From Aselliscus stoliczkanus (taxonomy: Eukaryota; Chordata; Mammalia; Chiroptera; Hipposideridae), in assembly GCA_033961575.1 (NCBI GenBank), contig CM066733.1:105243921-105307920 (forward strand): a DNA stretch of 64,000 nt. The letters run 5' to 3'. Numbering within the stretch: the first letter of the stretch is position 1; each line of letters begins with the position of its first letter. The notes beneath the pieces were generated by a model that did not search any database, was not told where the DNA came from, and saw nothing but the letters and a program-made list of their open reading frames with translations. Shown here one piece after another: positions 36,879-43,660 of this stretch. A program made the position numbers and the translations under genes.

Positions 36879-39302
36879 TATCTGCGAGTATAAAAATTTA
36901 ATTCCTCCTGAAACTTTTCTCCAACCCTCTCTGACCCCTGGGTTCATTAACAGGTCAGCGTTTAAGGGGAAAAAAACCAAACAGTTATAGGAACCACAAA
37001 TGAGGATCCAGGGCCCCAGCGAAAATATTAAGAACTTTAACCCCTGTTTATAAATTGTGGCTAATAAAGAGTGGCAAATCATCTTCCTAGAGAGGTAAAC
37101 CATGTGTTAGTTACAAAAAAGGTATAAAGAAAAAATCTGTTTACTTCCCTTACTTCCCTTCTAATTCCTGATAAGCTTGTGCTCACTCTATTTTAGGAAA
37201 CATCCTTATTTTTTTTAAATAATAAAATTAAGTTTTTTTTCTAATAATAAAATTGTTAGAAGCTCATTTTAAAACATTCAATCATTTTAGAGAAGCTTAA
37301 AGAAGAAATTAAAAATCATCCAAAATCTTGCTACCCAGAGATGGCTACTGTCAATCTTTTGGTGGATCTTATTCTGGGTCTTCTCTCTAGTACATGGATA
37401 CCTAGATATAGATATTCTATGCAGATGTAGAATTCATGAATAGAATTTTAATATTTTGCAGTGTTCTATAATCTGAAAGCTACTTAGGTTATTTTCAAGT
37501 TTTTAATTTTGCAAATGATGCCATAATGTATATCCTCATACACAAATTTAGAAATAGACTCCTTTAGACTCCTTTACTATAGTTTTAAAAACACCTTAAG
37601 TCTTTTGAAATTTAAAAAATTGTTTTTTTTCACAGAAATATCCAAAAAAGGTATAATGTAGACAATAAGAATGTCTTAAAATCCCAGTCACTTAGGTGTA
37701 TTTCTACCCTGCTTCTCCCACCATCATCTCCACTAAATGGCAGCTCTGGCCTTCCAGTTGCTCTGGAGTCATCAAAAAAGCTCTGGAATCATCTTCAGTT
37801 CCTCACTTTCCCTAAAAACCCTTGTCCAACACATTAGGAGAATCTGCTTGTTCTCTTTAAAAAGATATCTTGCATACAGGATCCAACCAATTCTCACTGA
37901 TGTTACCCATACCATCCCGGTCCATCAGTTCTTGCCTAGCGTTAGAGCATTCAAGGTATAAAGTTAATTGACATGGTTTCAGATTCCACATTGCAACTAA
38001 CCTTTAAGAAATATCATATGTCAAGGTTTCAATAGCATCAAAGAATATCTACAATTATCAGAAAAGGCTATAAAAATACTCTTCTCTTTTTAAACTACAT
38101 ATCTCTGTGAGGCAGGATTTTCTTTATGTACTTCCACTAAAACATCATATTATAACAGATATTGCAAAAGGTGATATATGATCTAGATATGTTAATCTTC
38201 TATTAAGCTAGATATTAAAGATTATTGTGAAAATATAAAACAATGCTATACTTTTCACTTATTTTTTATTGTTTTTGAAAAGTTATTTATTTTTCATGAA
38301 AAATCATGTTATTTATTAACATATAATGGGTTTATTATTGTATTTTTAAATGAAGTAATGAATATTTGAGAATTTCTATTTTAATTAATATAGTAAATAT
38401 TCATAGAAACAACCAACATAACCATTAGTGAACCACTGCTCTAGCAGCTTCCCTCTCAGAGTAAAATCCAAAACCCTTACTTACCATGGTTTACAAACTC
38501 CCTACATGACCTGGCCCCATTTTCTCTATAATCTCCACTCCCACTGGTCTCTGACCTCATTTCTAATCATCCCTCTCCATATTTTTTACAATGGCCTCCT
38601 TGATTTCCTTGAATATACCAAGTAAGCACCTACAACAGAGTCGTGGCATTAGCTCTTTTCTTAGTATTTGGAACATATGCCCCCAGATAACCCTATGGCT
38701 CACACTCTTCCTTTGATTGCTTCTTAAATGTCACCTGATAAGCAAGATAGTCCCTGAACATCACATTTAAAAAAAATGTCTGAAACCCATAACAGCAGAT
38801 ATCCTTCTGTCTTCTTCACTGTCATATGCTCAGTGCCTAGAAAAGCACCTGGTGCTGAGTTTACCTTTAATATATTTTGATCAAATGAATGACTGAATCT
38901 GTCACCTGACTGCATTTATATTTGCCTTTTCTTTGAAAATTCTTGATTTGATTCACCAGGTGTTTTTTTTCAACAATGCTACAATAAAAATGTTTAAATG
39001 CAAGTATATTTTATTTTGAAACAGGAGAAAAAAACCCAGAAGTAATGGGAGAAAATGTAGGCAAATGACTTTCATACCTGACATACTCTGAGGGCTTGGT
39101 CCAAGACTGTCTTGGTATCAGTGTCATAATCTGGGCAGGGCAGCATGGCTCGGCTAAGATGTGCCTGTAGGAGGAGGTGTGCTTTGGTGTGAGGGCTGTC
39201 AAAAGAATGAGGATTTGATTCAAAGGGAAGACATTTTGCCAGCTCACTATTCATATGATCTTCATTGTGTCTTACAGGCAAATCTGTGTATTCTTCCGCA
39301 TC
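8900..39302 (-). CDS. ASCC3: ASCC3, C-terminal part (six exons joined, partial at 5' side)
   Basis: The join of 39302-39078, 18314-18163, 16052-15905, 11496-11287, 9318-9143 and 9047-8900 on the minus strand is open from its first base to a TGA. It encodes about 352 residues. I recognise the protein as activating signal cointegrator 1 complex subunit 3 from runs such as [59 protein letters not shown] and [19 protein letters not shown]. Known for the family: ASCC3 is a roughly 2,200-residue tandem Ski2-like 3'-5' helicase. It unwinds DNA for ALKBH3 alkylation repair and, with ASCC2 and TRIP4, splits collided ribosomes. The part seen is the second Sec63-type unit (ratchet helices, then a beta-sandwich) and the tail. 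Both helicase cassettes lie upstream, outside the window. Introns here are at least 24.7 kb, then 20.8, 2.1, 4.4, 2.0 and 0.095 kb. Confidence 0.95.
9143..9318 (-). CDS. ASCC3: ASCC3 coding exon E (beta-sandwich)
   Basis: This 176 bp exon encodes 58 codons plus two bases of the split Arg codon. The acceptor is CTGGTTTACAG|GGAAAG and the donor CTGGAAG|GTAAGC. The product reads [40 protein letters not shown] and [18 protein letters not shown]. The '[25 protein letters not shown]' region is highly characteristic of ASCC3/BRR2-type Sec63 units. It is separated from the last exon by an intron of only 95 bp. Confidence 0.96.
10872..11069 (+). repeat. MER5A-like hAT relic
   Basis: The block starts 'CAGTGCTTCTCAAACTTAAATG', contains 'CCCACCCCAAGGTTCTGATTCAG' and 'GGAGGCTCAAGGCCTCTGCA', and ends 'GATCATACTTTGAGCACAGTAC'. 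That order matches MER5A, a non-autonomous hAT-Charlie element with CAGTGGTTCTCAAA-type terminal repeats. It lies in the ASCC3 intron close to exon D and is old and immobile. Confidence 0.75.
11287..11496 (-). CDS. ASCC3: ASCC3 coding exon D (beta-sandwich start)
   Basis: This 210 bp exon is 70 codons, phase 0 at both ends. The acceptor is TTATTATTCAG|GCATGG and the donor CACAAG|GTACAG. It encodes [20 protein letters not shown], a variable charged loop (SDKRNDNR), and [20 protein letters not shown] ending IGFHK. Alternating hydrophobic residues fit the strands of the FN3/Ig-like subdomain that closes a Sec63 unit. The opposite strand also carries a 110-codon open frame over this exon, which is a shadow. 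Confidence 0.95.
12399..13542 (+). mobile_element. Young 5'-truncated LINE-1, antisense to ASCC3
   Basis: A 1.14 kb L1 tail. It starts within the C-terminal part of ORF2 ([19 protein letters not shown], and the Cys-rich C-x3-C...H-C-x3-C segment [18 protein letters not shown]) and runs through a G-rich 3'UTR (13410-13455) to a TAAA-rich tail. The direct repeat AAAATAAACTTGA brackets it at 12386-12398 and 13543-13555, next to an A-rich site typical of L1 endonuclease. A stop and frameshifts near 12780-12850 break ORF2. It is very similar to the copy at 34830, so both come from one recent subfamily. Confidence 0.92.
15630..15840 (-). repeat. MIR relic
   Basis: 'CATTTATTGAGCTCTTATTCTATACCAGGAACTACATAAAGC' followed by 'CATCCTGCTTAATTTTCACTAGAACTTCATGAGACAG' is the reverse complement of a MIR 3' half. 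It lies about 65 bp from exon C of ASCC3. Confidence 0.75.
15905..16052 (-). CDS. ASCC3: ASCC3 coding exon C
   Basis: This 148 bp exon gives one base to the split Arg codon, then reads [40 protein letters not shown] and EIPAEKMKQ. The acceptor is TTTCTTAG|GAAATGG and the donor AAGCAG|GTAAGG. From my memory of the human protein, the [17 protein letters not shown] core is conserved while the residues around GCHGFIEC and NEIPAEKM vary more. This is the helix-loop-helix to linker part of the Sec63 unit. Confidence 0.94.
17254..17711 (-). mobile_element. Composite tRNA-derived SINE (about 460 bp)
   Basis: The plus strand begins with a T-rich tail plus 'AAGATTTTTTTAAAATTGGG', goes through a G-rich 'GGGGGAGGGGAACAGCG' unit and repeated 'GGCTGCCAGCCGCTCACGCTGG' type modules, and ends with 'GGGCAGTGTCACTGGCCCTC...GCCACTCAGCCGGCC', the reverse of the short SINE head. 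Both A- and B-box-like segments are recognisable on the minus strand. A 7 bp TAAACTC repeat flanks it (17247-17253 and 17712-17718). The internal tandem modules at 17440-17560 make it longer than the simple copies. Confidence 0.75.
18163..18314 (-). CDS. ASCC3: ASCC3 coding exon B (Sec63 helical part)
   Basis: This 152 bp exon enters in phase 0 and leaves two bases (AG) to be completed by the next exon. The acceptor is CCTGCTCAG|GCAATG and the donor TTTTCAG|GTAATT. It encodes [20 protein letters not shown] and then [20 protein letters not shown] and [10 protein letters not shown]. It continues the ratchet-helix bundle directly from the ...LRVCQ end of the previous exon, although 20.8 kb of intron lies between them. 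The reading frame stays open 5' of the acceptor, but the AG and the join with exon A set the exon border. Confidence 0.94.
20270..21400 (+). repeat. L2 LINE relic interrupted by a SINE
   Basis: 'CATCCCTCTGCTTAAATTTC', 'CTGTTACCTATCTGGCCCTGGCA', 'CTACTCATCCTTCAAGTCTGGCTCAAAT' and, after the SINE, 'CTGTAGACTATAGACTCCTATACAGCAAG...CCTAGCACAGTGCCCTCAAG' follow the order of an L2 3' region. The two halves (about 20270-20670 and 21188-21400) are one element split by the SINE at 20671-21176. Confidence 0.75.
20671..21176 (-). mobile_element. Composite multi-unit SINE (about 506 bp)
   Basis: On the plus strand it opens with poly-T then 'AAAAGATTTTATTGGGGCATTGGGGGAGGGGAACAG' and closes with '...AACCAACTGAGCCACTTGGCTGGAC', so the element points to the minus strand. 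Inside are at least three tRNA-like units, seen as repeated 'GAGCCATCCGGGTGGCAGCTCA', 'GAGCCATCCTGCCACCTG' and 'GAGCCACTTGGC' heads. Two copies of 'CTCAAGGTGCTG(T/A)GTTCA(A/G)TCTTAGTTGTGGGTGGGC' lie about 115 bp apart. The 11 bp direct repeat TCAAATGC(C/T)AC flanks it (20660-20670 and 21177-21187, one mismatch). Confidence 0.85.
21490..21725 (+). repeat. MIR relic
   Basis: 'GTGTAGGGGAAAAAATTACAAGCTCTGATGTCAGAAAAACATAAGTTTGAATGCTGATTTTATCCCACTTACTATGTG...TAAATTGTGGGGAATCACCTAACTCTAC' and a '...GCCTAGAACATAG' end follow the MIR consensus order in the forward direction. Confidence 0.75.
22955..23170 (-). repeat. MIR relic
   Basis: 'AAACTCATTTTACAGATGAAGACATTGTAGCTCAGAGAGATG...ACATAGCTCTGGTAAATGGGGGCATCTGGGATTAAAATTC' is the reverse complement of the MIR core and 5' half. 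Confidence 0.75.
23380..23520 (+). repeat. MIR-like relic
   Basis: 'GTAAGACCTTAGGCAAATCACTTAACCACTGATATTCATTTTTCTCATCTGAAAAATCAAGG' matches the MIR core in forward orientation. The flanks are too decayed to set its limits. Confidence 0.6.
23812..24015. repeat. GA-rich purine tract, about 200 bp
   Basis: Almost every base on the plus strand is G or A, in irregular GGGA/GAGA/GGAGG units with a few T or C interruptions. It is a low-complexity polypurine-polypyrimidine tract in the ASCC3 intron, pyrimidine-rich on the transcribed-sense (minus) strand. The long open frames of Ser/Pro/Leu or Glu/Arg/Gly across it are composition artefacts. Confidence 0.95.
24016..25587. other. Intronic stretch, no gene seen
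   Basis: Purine-biased, moderately unique sequence. Open frames of up to 154 codons on the minus strand (24761-25225) overlap each other and the plus-strand frames, and show no domain I recognise. 'AGGAAGGTGGTGGCAAAAG' and similar runs suggest a very old unclassified repeat. Confidence 0.35.
25601..25806 (+). mobile_element. tRNA-derived SINE with perfect TSD
   Basis: GGGGTAGCTGGTTGGCTCAG begins a tRNA-like head with an A-box (TGGCTCAGGTGG) and a B-box-like GGTTCAGTTTCC. A tRNA-unrelated body ('AACTAGATTGAAAACAACGACTTGA') and a (TAAA)n tail follow. The 13 bp repeat AAAATGTTCCATA is exact on both sides (25588-25600 and 25807-25819), so the insertion is recent. It is a different SINE subfamily from the GGCCGGC-head copies. 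Confidence 0.92.
25855..26020 (-). repeat. MIR relic
   Basis: 'TACTATTCCCTTTTCACAGATGGAGAAACTGAGGACCATAGAAGTTCAGTGACTGTATAGTCACATTGGT' is the reverse complement of the MIR core. It ends just before the palindromic element at 26030. Confidence 0.8.
26030..26104. mobile_element. Short palindromic DNA transposon (mariner-like MITE)
   Basis: About 75 bp with imperfect terminal inverted repeats. The left end GGTCGTCGGGAAAGTCATGA continues CGCATAT (26031-26057), and the right end (26078-26103) reads, reverse-complemented, GGGTCATTAGGAAAGTCATG ACATAT. The core GGAAAGTCATGAC is identical in both arms. There is no coding capacity, so it depends on a transposase elsewhere. The mariner assignment rests on the look of the ends only. 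Confidence 0.65.
26555..26745 (+). repeat. LINE-1 3' end fragment
   Basis: 'GTACAACATAGGGAATATAGTCAATAATATTGTAATAAC...GATCACTTTGTAAGGTATATAGATGTTGAGTAACTACGTTGTACACCTGAAACTAATAA' is the L1 3'UTR seen elsewhere in this window, ending in an (AAAAC)n tail. Only the last 190 bp are present. Confidence 0.85.
27230..27480 (+). repeat. Old L1M 3'UTR relic
   Basis: 'AATCTGAATGAAGTACAGACTTTAGTTAATAACAATATGTCAATATAGTTCATTAGCTGTGACAAATGTACCATATAGAGG' and 'CAACTTTTCTGTAAATCTAAAAGTATTCTAAAATA' match the 3'UTR of older mammalian L1 subfamilies. Confidence 0.7.
27600..31235. other. Intronic unique DNA
   Basis: Largely repeat-free as far as I can tell. The block at 27750-27960 is dense in homeobox-type motifs (TTAATTAATCAAAA, GTTAATCAAAATGCTAATG) and is a candidate conserved element. 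No exon with plausible borders and an ASCC3-like product was seen. Confidence 0.4.
31240..31500 (+). repeat. Decayed MIR copies
   Basis: 'GGTTTCAGCATGGACTGCCTCAACATATCACC...AAAGTTATTTAACTTCTCTGAACATCAATTTCTTTCTC' follows the MIR core in forward direction. A second weaker match ('TTAGGCAAGTCATTTTAATTTTCGATACATC') lies at 31395-31500. Confidence 0.55.
33192..33251. repeat. (CA)n(TA)n microsatellite
   Basis: A short CA run followed by about 48 bp of uninterrupted alternating TA. Such tracts are length-variable, and any reading frame over it (YIYIYI) is an artefact. Confidence 0.97.
33837..33878. repeat. Tandem 22 bp duplication
   Basis: GATACCTATTAATTACAAAA occurs twice back to back (33837 and 33859), with a 22 bp period set by extra A residues. 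It is a simple local duplication. Confidence 0.85.
33960..34510 (+). repeat. Old L1M 3'UTR, interrupted by a SINE
   Basis: 'AAACACTAGGCAAACCCAAACTGAGGAGCAACTCTATAAAATAACTGGCCAGTACTGTTGAAAAGTGCCAAGATCATGAAAG', 'GGATTGGATACTGGCCCAGAAAAAGG' and 'GCAAGATGTTAAAATTAGGGGAAGC' follow the L1M 3'UTR order. The SINE at 34337-34472 splits the last part. A further decayed tail continues at about 34560-34670. Confidence 0.7.
34337..34472 (-). mobile_element. tRNA-derived SINE (GGCCGGC-head type)
   Basis: On the plus strand: T-rich tail, 'AAGGGCAGTGTCACTGGCCC', 'TTATATGTGGGATCCAAACCCGGGGCCGCTGG', ending 'GAGCCACTCGGCCGGCCC'. The direct repeat ATGAACTTTTT flanks it (from 34325 and from 34473). It is the same family as 1637, 51781, 55608 and 61694. 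Confidence 0.88.
34830..36689 (+). mobile_element. Young 5'-truncated LINE-1, antisense to ASCC3
   Basis: About 1.86 kb, with an exact 14 bp target duplication AGAAATTGCTAATT (34816-34829 and 36690-36703). A 335-codon open frame (34940-35947) carries the C-terminal part of L1 ORF2 after the reverse transcriptase: [57 protein letters not shown] and the Cys-rich [18 protein letters not shown]. Relative to the 12399 copy, about a dozen bases are lost near 35897, shifting the frame; the remainder reads on at 35938-36180 ([20 protein letters not shown]). The 3'UTR has a G-rich tract (36565-36600) and the tail is (TAAAA)n. The endonuclease and most of the reverse transcriptase are missing, so it cannot move on its own. 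Confidence 0.95.
36787..36879. repeat. (TGTGCG)n(TG)n(TA)n microsatellite
   Basis: Four TGTGCG-like hexamers grade into pure TG and then about 50 bp of TA. It lies about 100 bp after the L1 at 34830, in unique sequence. Confidence 0.97.
37280..37545 (-). repeat. Old LINE-derived relic
   Basis: 'AAAAATCATCCAAAATCTTGCTACCCAGAGATGGCTACTGTCAATCTTTTGGTGGATC' and 'GCAAATGATGCCATAATGTATATCCTCATACACAAAT' resemble the reverse complement of decayed L1M-type 3' sequences. Family uncertain. Confidence 0.45.
38430..38900 (+). repeat. L2 LINE 3' end
   Basis: 'CTCTCAGAGTAAAATCCAAAACCCTTACTTACCATGGTTTACAAACTCCCTACATGACCTGGCCCC', 'CTTAAATGTCACCTGATAAG' and 'CTCAGTGCCTAGAAAAGCACCTGG...TGATCAAATGAATGACTGAA' follow the L2 consensus to its 3' end. 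It ends about 180 bp below ASCC3 exon A, on its downstream side. Confidence 0.8.
39078..39302 (-). CDS. ASCC3: ASCC3 coding exon A (start of second Sec63 unit)
   Basis: This 225 bp exon encodes exactly 75 codons, phase 0 at both ends. The acceptor is a T-rich tract ending in TTTTCAG, and the donor is CAG|GTATG. It begins [16 protein letters not shown] and ends DQALRVCQ. The content ([29 protein letters not shown]) is the helical ratchet region of the C-terminal Sec63-like unit, which in related helicases contacts the nucleic-acid strand. No frame damage is visible. An L2 relic ends about 180 bp past the donor side. Confidence 0.95.
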
Positions 39303-39999
39303 CTGAAAAAAAAAAATCACATAGATATACACATTAATAAGATGGATCAAAAGTATAATAATTAATGTACCCCTTAGTTTTAACTACTGACATTTAAATC
39401 AAGGTTTAGAAAAACCATAAGACAACCATATCCCTTAGAATTTTGCTTTGTTCAATACAATTATTAATATAAAAGCAAAAGCTAGTAATGTATAATATAT
39501 CTGAAATACATCAGAATGAGAAAACCTGAACTGTAATTGATGCATTGTGAAAGACTCTGTGTGTACAACTCTGAGAGCTAAAAACTCCAGGGGGAAGTAG
39601 TAATGGGGATTCCAGTTCCACAAGTATGGAGCAACTAGATTACTACAGTAAATATAGGAGAGAAATCCCCTTGGGCTTCTTGCAGGGGGAGGGGAAATTA
39701 ATCATTTTGAAATATGCCAGAACAACCAAAAGTCAAAACTGAAAAACAAATTTATAATGGCATAAAATATACACAATTCTTAGAGATAAATCTGATAAAA
39801 AAAGTAAAAGACCTGTACACTGAGAAGTAAAAAATACTGCTAAGAAAAATTGAAGACCTAGCTAAATGGAGAAATATACCTTAATTCTCCCAAAATTGAT
39901 CTACATATTTAATACAATCTCAATCAAAACCACAGAATTTTTTCCCTTGGCAAATACTGGCAAGTTGATTTTTAAAAGGATTCTTATCACTAATTCCAA

Positions 40000-40835
40000 T
40001 GTGTGTTTGTGTGTGTGTGTGTGTGTGGGGGGGGCGTTGCGTGGTGTTCCCACATCAACAAACAAGTCTCAGACACTAGCTAGGTGTCCGATAATTCAAC
40101 TCAATTCTGACACTACCTACCCAGAGACAGCATCAGATTCCACAGATTAAGTGTTCAGTTCTACAAGATTGCCCCTCCCCCATTTCACCACTTCAGATGC
40201 CAGTTGCAAGCCTAGGTTATCTATCACCTGTGTTTCTGACTGACCAGCTATAGGTTGGAGGTTCCATTGATCCCTGCCTTGGGTTCTATTAATTTGCTAG
40301 AGTAGTTCACAGAACTTACTAGATTACTGGTTTATTATAAAAGGATATAACTCAGGAACAGGCAGCTAGAAGAGATGCAGGCAAGGTAGGGGAAAGAGCT
40401 TGGAACTTCCACATCTCTGAGCTGGACACTCTCCCTAAACTCCATGGGTTCACCATCCCGAAAACTCTCCAAACCCCAACCTTTTAGTTTGTTTTTGTTT
40501 TAATGGAGGTTTCATTATACAGGCATGATTGATTAAATTATTGGCCATTAGTGATTAACTCAATCTCCAGCCCTTTTGTCCTCCCCCATGGGTTGGAGGG
40601 TGGAAGTGGGATGGGAAAGTTCCAACATTCTAACCCGGTGGTTGGAGCCCTCTTCCTCCTTTAGAAAGAGGGGCTTTCTAAAAGTCACCTCATTAACATA
40701 AAGACACCTTTACAGATTTCATCACTTAGGATATTCGAAGGGTTTTAGAAGCTCTGTGCCAGAAACAGATACCAAGAACAAATATATATTTCAAGACCAA
40801 ATACATATTTCTTATTATAAATCACAAGGGCACAA
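40000..40835 (+). repeat. LTR-like relic inside an old L1
   Basis: Non-L1 sequence with features I associate with mammalian endogenous-retrovirus LTRs: 'TTTATTATAAAAGGATATAACTCAGGAACAG', 'GGCATGATTGATTAAATTATTGGCCATTAGTGATTAACTCAATCTCCAGCCC', 'AAGTCACCTCATTAACATAAAGAC', 'ATCACTTAGGATATTCGAAGGGTTTTAGAAGCTCTGTGCCAG' and the end 'AAATACATATTTCTTATTATAAATCACA'. No gag, pol or env sequence is visible, so it looks like a solitary, decayed LTR. I cannot name the subfamily. A (GT)n run marks its left side. Confidence 0.6.
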
Positions 40836-41094
40836 TTCTAAAATTCATATGGAAATGCAAAGGACCTAGAGTTGCTCTGAAAAGGGAGAACAAAGTTGAA
40901 GAACTAGCACCAGCTGATTTCAGGACTCAATATAAACCTGCACTAATTAAAAAAGTGTATTGAAATAGAGTCCAGAAATAGACCCATACATATAGGAACA
41001 ACTGATTTTAGACAAAAGTTCAAAGGCAAAGCAACAGAGAAAGAATAGTCTTTTCCAGAAATGGTAGTAGAATAATTGGGTATCCACATGCAAG

Positions 41095-41138
41095 CCAACC
41101 AACCAACCAACCAACCAACCAACCAACCAACCAACCAA
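41095..41138. repeat. (CCAA)n microsatellite
   Basis: About eleven tandem CCAA units within the old L1 relic. The minus-strand frame over it (WLVGWLVG) is an artefact. Confidence 0.97.
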
Positions 41139-41656
41139 AAGAACTTCAATCCCTGCCTTGCACTGTATACAAAGATTCACTTAAAATGTATTTTAGACCT
41201 AAATATAAAATTATAAAAATTTCAGAAGAAAATATACGAGAACCAAGACCCTACAATGGAAGGGGAAAATGGTGAGCCCAAGAGACTGAAAAATGTGTAA
41301 AAAGAATTTCAACTGATTTACTGTGGTATATTGAAAAAAACATCTTAAGCGAATATTTGCCTCATCCTGTTTAAGTGAACTGGAAATTTTAAATTATGTC
41401 TTTTGTCTTAATTTGTTTTGCAATAGTCACACATATCAGAGTTACTCTACACTATTTTAAACATTGTCTTCACCCTTTTGGACTGTTCTGGAAGTGTATG
41501 CTGACACATTAGCAGTCAATAATGTTTTGCCCCATGTGTCATTTTGGTTTTCTTTTCCTATGTCATTTCAGCTCTTTCCTATTTTCTCTGAGGTCATCTG
41601 CCAAAGAAGACATTACAAGGATAGTAATATTATTTTTTATTTTGGGTGAATTTCAG

Positions 41657-41783
41657 GACCGAAACATTGTCACCTCACGACTGACCCATCTCAATACAAC
41701 ATCTGGGCTCCATCCAAATCTCCATGAACAACTGCTGACCTATCCCAGCCTTGTCAAACAGCTTAAGAAAACTGGAACAGCAG
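41657..41783 (+). other. Exon-like block, unassigned
   Basis: A 127 bp block bounded by a T-rich tract plus TTTCAG and by CAG|GTAAAG, with an open frame through it (DRNIVTSRLTHLNTTSGLHP, then NLHEQLLTYPSLVKQLKKTG). It lies antisense inside the ASCC3 intron. I recognise no protein. It could be an exon of an unannotated antisense transcript, a decayed repeat, or chance. Confidence 0.2.
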
Positions 41784-41789
41784 GTAAAG

Positions 41790-43375
41790 AAGAAGGTGAT
41801 TCAGAAATTTAAATCATGGTCTTTTTCTTCACGGAAGTCAAAATCATATCAAGGCAAACAATTTATGTTAAGTAATTATTTTAAGCGTAGAATAAAATAC
41901 GTTATGTAGAGAAGGGCACTGAAGTGAGTTGGATGTGTCGGAAGTTTCCCCCAAAAGACAGTGTTTGTTCTAGGCTTAGAACAATTTGTCGGAGAGCAGA
42001 GAGGGAGAGAGATTCTCTGCATTTCAGGCAGAGAAAATAGATGAGCAGATCCATCAAGTCAGATAAGGAGGGCTCTAAGGTTTAAGCCTCAGGGATGAGA
42101 AGAATGGTGATGCTATTAATAGCAGAGAAGTTGGGAACACTCAGCGGAGCGGGAGCTTTTTGTCAAGCATGCAAAATACACTGAAAGAGAGGGTGATAAT
42201 CCAGATAGGTGGAGGTGGAGGGAGGAGAAATCAGCTTTAAATCTGTTTCATAGTCTAAAAATGTTTTCATATTTAGATTTCTTTCTGCTAGTCAGTCATA
42301 AAATACAACTTCTGATCTTTTACCAGAAGAGAATTGACTGTTAATACCACAAACTGAACTGTTTCTCCAGGTTTTAGATACGTAGGAAACAGGTTTAGAC
42401 TTACAAATAATATAAAAAAATCAATTAAAATAAAATAAAATGGAAAGTAAGAATTTGGCTAAAAGTACTACTTAATAGTATTATCTAAGTAATCCACTTC
42501 TCTCAGTACAATCTTGTTCAAATTTGATATACATGATACATCCCCTTCCCCACACTGAGAGAGGGAAAGCTGGGAGGGAGGGGGGAATGGATGAATAGAT
42601 AGATATGGAGAGGGAGATATTGGTTGACTGGCAACAATATAAATTGGACATTTCTGCGTCTCAGTTCCCAAATACCTCTAAAAGTATGACATCTTTCCGT
42701 GATGGGTGATTCTAGCACTCAAAGATGCAGCTTTTTTTAATAAAGCATGACTTCCAAATGGAAGCCAACTACTTCATTTGGTGCTAAAGGGGCAATGATC
42801 TGCTCCACTGCTGGGGGAAAAACTAGTGGTGTTAACTGACTGAGAAGCAGCATATCTGAACAGGGCCGACTACTCACAACCATGCTTATTGTACTTTTGG
42901 GGTCATTTTCAGGTAAATTTGATCATTGGTGCTTTTTGTAGTACTTACTTTAGAAGCTAAACTCTGCATAAGATATGACTCCACTGTTCTCGAAACCGTG
43001 CCAATTCTGCTTGAATTACCCAATTTATGGCTTTAATCTCCTGCTTCACCGGGGCTGGGCTTTTGCTCCCTGCCAGCAGTATCAGTATCAGATGAGTCTG
43101 CTAACAGCTGAGTACATTTAGGTTGGAAAAAAGGCTCTGCAGCAGTGATCCTTCTAAGTCTAATAAGGGGACCATCAGACATTTAATGTAGATTACCCAA
43201 AGACAGTGAACTTACTAGAAAATTCAGTTCAGTGATGCCTTTGCTGGGTGCATAAAGCAATCTTTCTAAACTTAGGGTTTCCGAATTTCTCTGCATAAAA
43301 CTACACACTTTAATAAAAACAAAAGTATTTTAATAACCATAATGGACAATGTCTTAGTATACTGAGTCATTTCTT
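41790..43375. other. Intronic unique DNA
   Basis: No gene seen. The block 42880-43120 is less AT-rich and carries 'CAATTTATGGCTTTAATCTC' and 'CAGTATCAGTATCAGATGAG', and looks like a candidate conserved noncoding element. Confidence 0.35.
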
Positions 43376-43379
43376 TGCT

Positions 43380-43660
43380 AAATATTTATTCAGCATATAT
43401 TATAGTTGGGTATACAATGGTGAACAAAAACAGTCATGACTCCCTACACTCACAAAGCTTTATAGTTGGGGGGACACACCTAAATCAAAACTGACTGTGA
43501 ATATACATAAAATAACAACTGGACAAATATAAGGAGGAAGAGATACAAATAATAAGAGCGGGTCAGGGGATATAGGTGTCTTTGAGGAGGTTATATTGAG
43601 CTGAATGAGGATAAAAAATTATTTCTTTCAGATAAAGAAGGGAGGAGTGATAGGCCAAGG
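43380..43660 (-). repeat. L2 LINE relic
   Basis: 'TATTTATTCAGCATATATTATAGTTGGGTATACAATGGTGAACAAAAACAGTCATGACTCCC' and 'GTGTCTTTGAGGAGGTTATATTGAGCTGAATGAGG' are the reverse complement of the L2 3' end. Compare the copy at 6295. Confidence 0.65.

Larger units (their letters stand above)
39740..41290 (+). repeat. Old LINE-1 ORF2 relic split by an LTR-like block
   Basis: The left part (39740-39990) reads 'AAAGTAAAAGACCTGTACACTGAGAAG...GACCTAGCTAAATGGAGAAATATACC...CAATCTCAATCAAAACCACAGAATTTTTT'. The right part (40840-41290) reads 'CTAAAATTCATATGGAAATGCAAAGGACCTAGAGTTGC...CCTGCACTAATTAAAAAAGTGTATTGAAATAG'. Together they are the ORF2 region beyond the reverse transcriptase of an old L1. Many stops. 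Confidence 0.75.

Noticed and set aside
41091..41138. Tandem repeat as a possible CRISPR or minisatellite
   Set aside because: A plain (CCAA)n microsatellite with no spacers.
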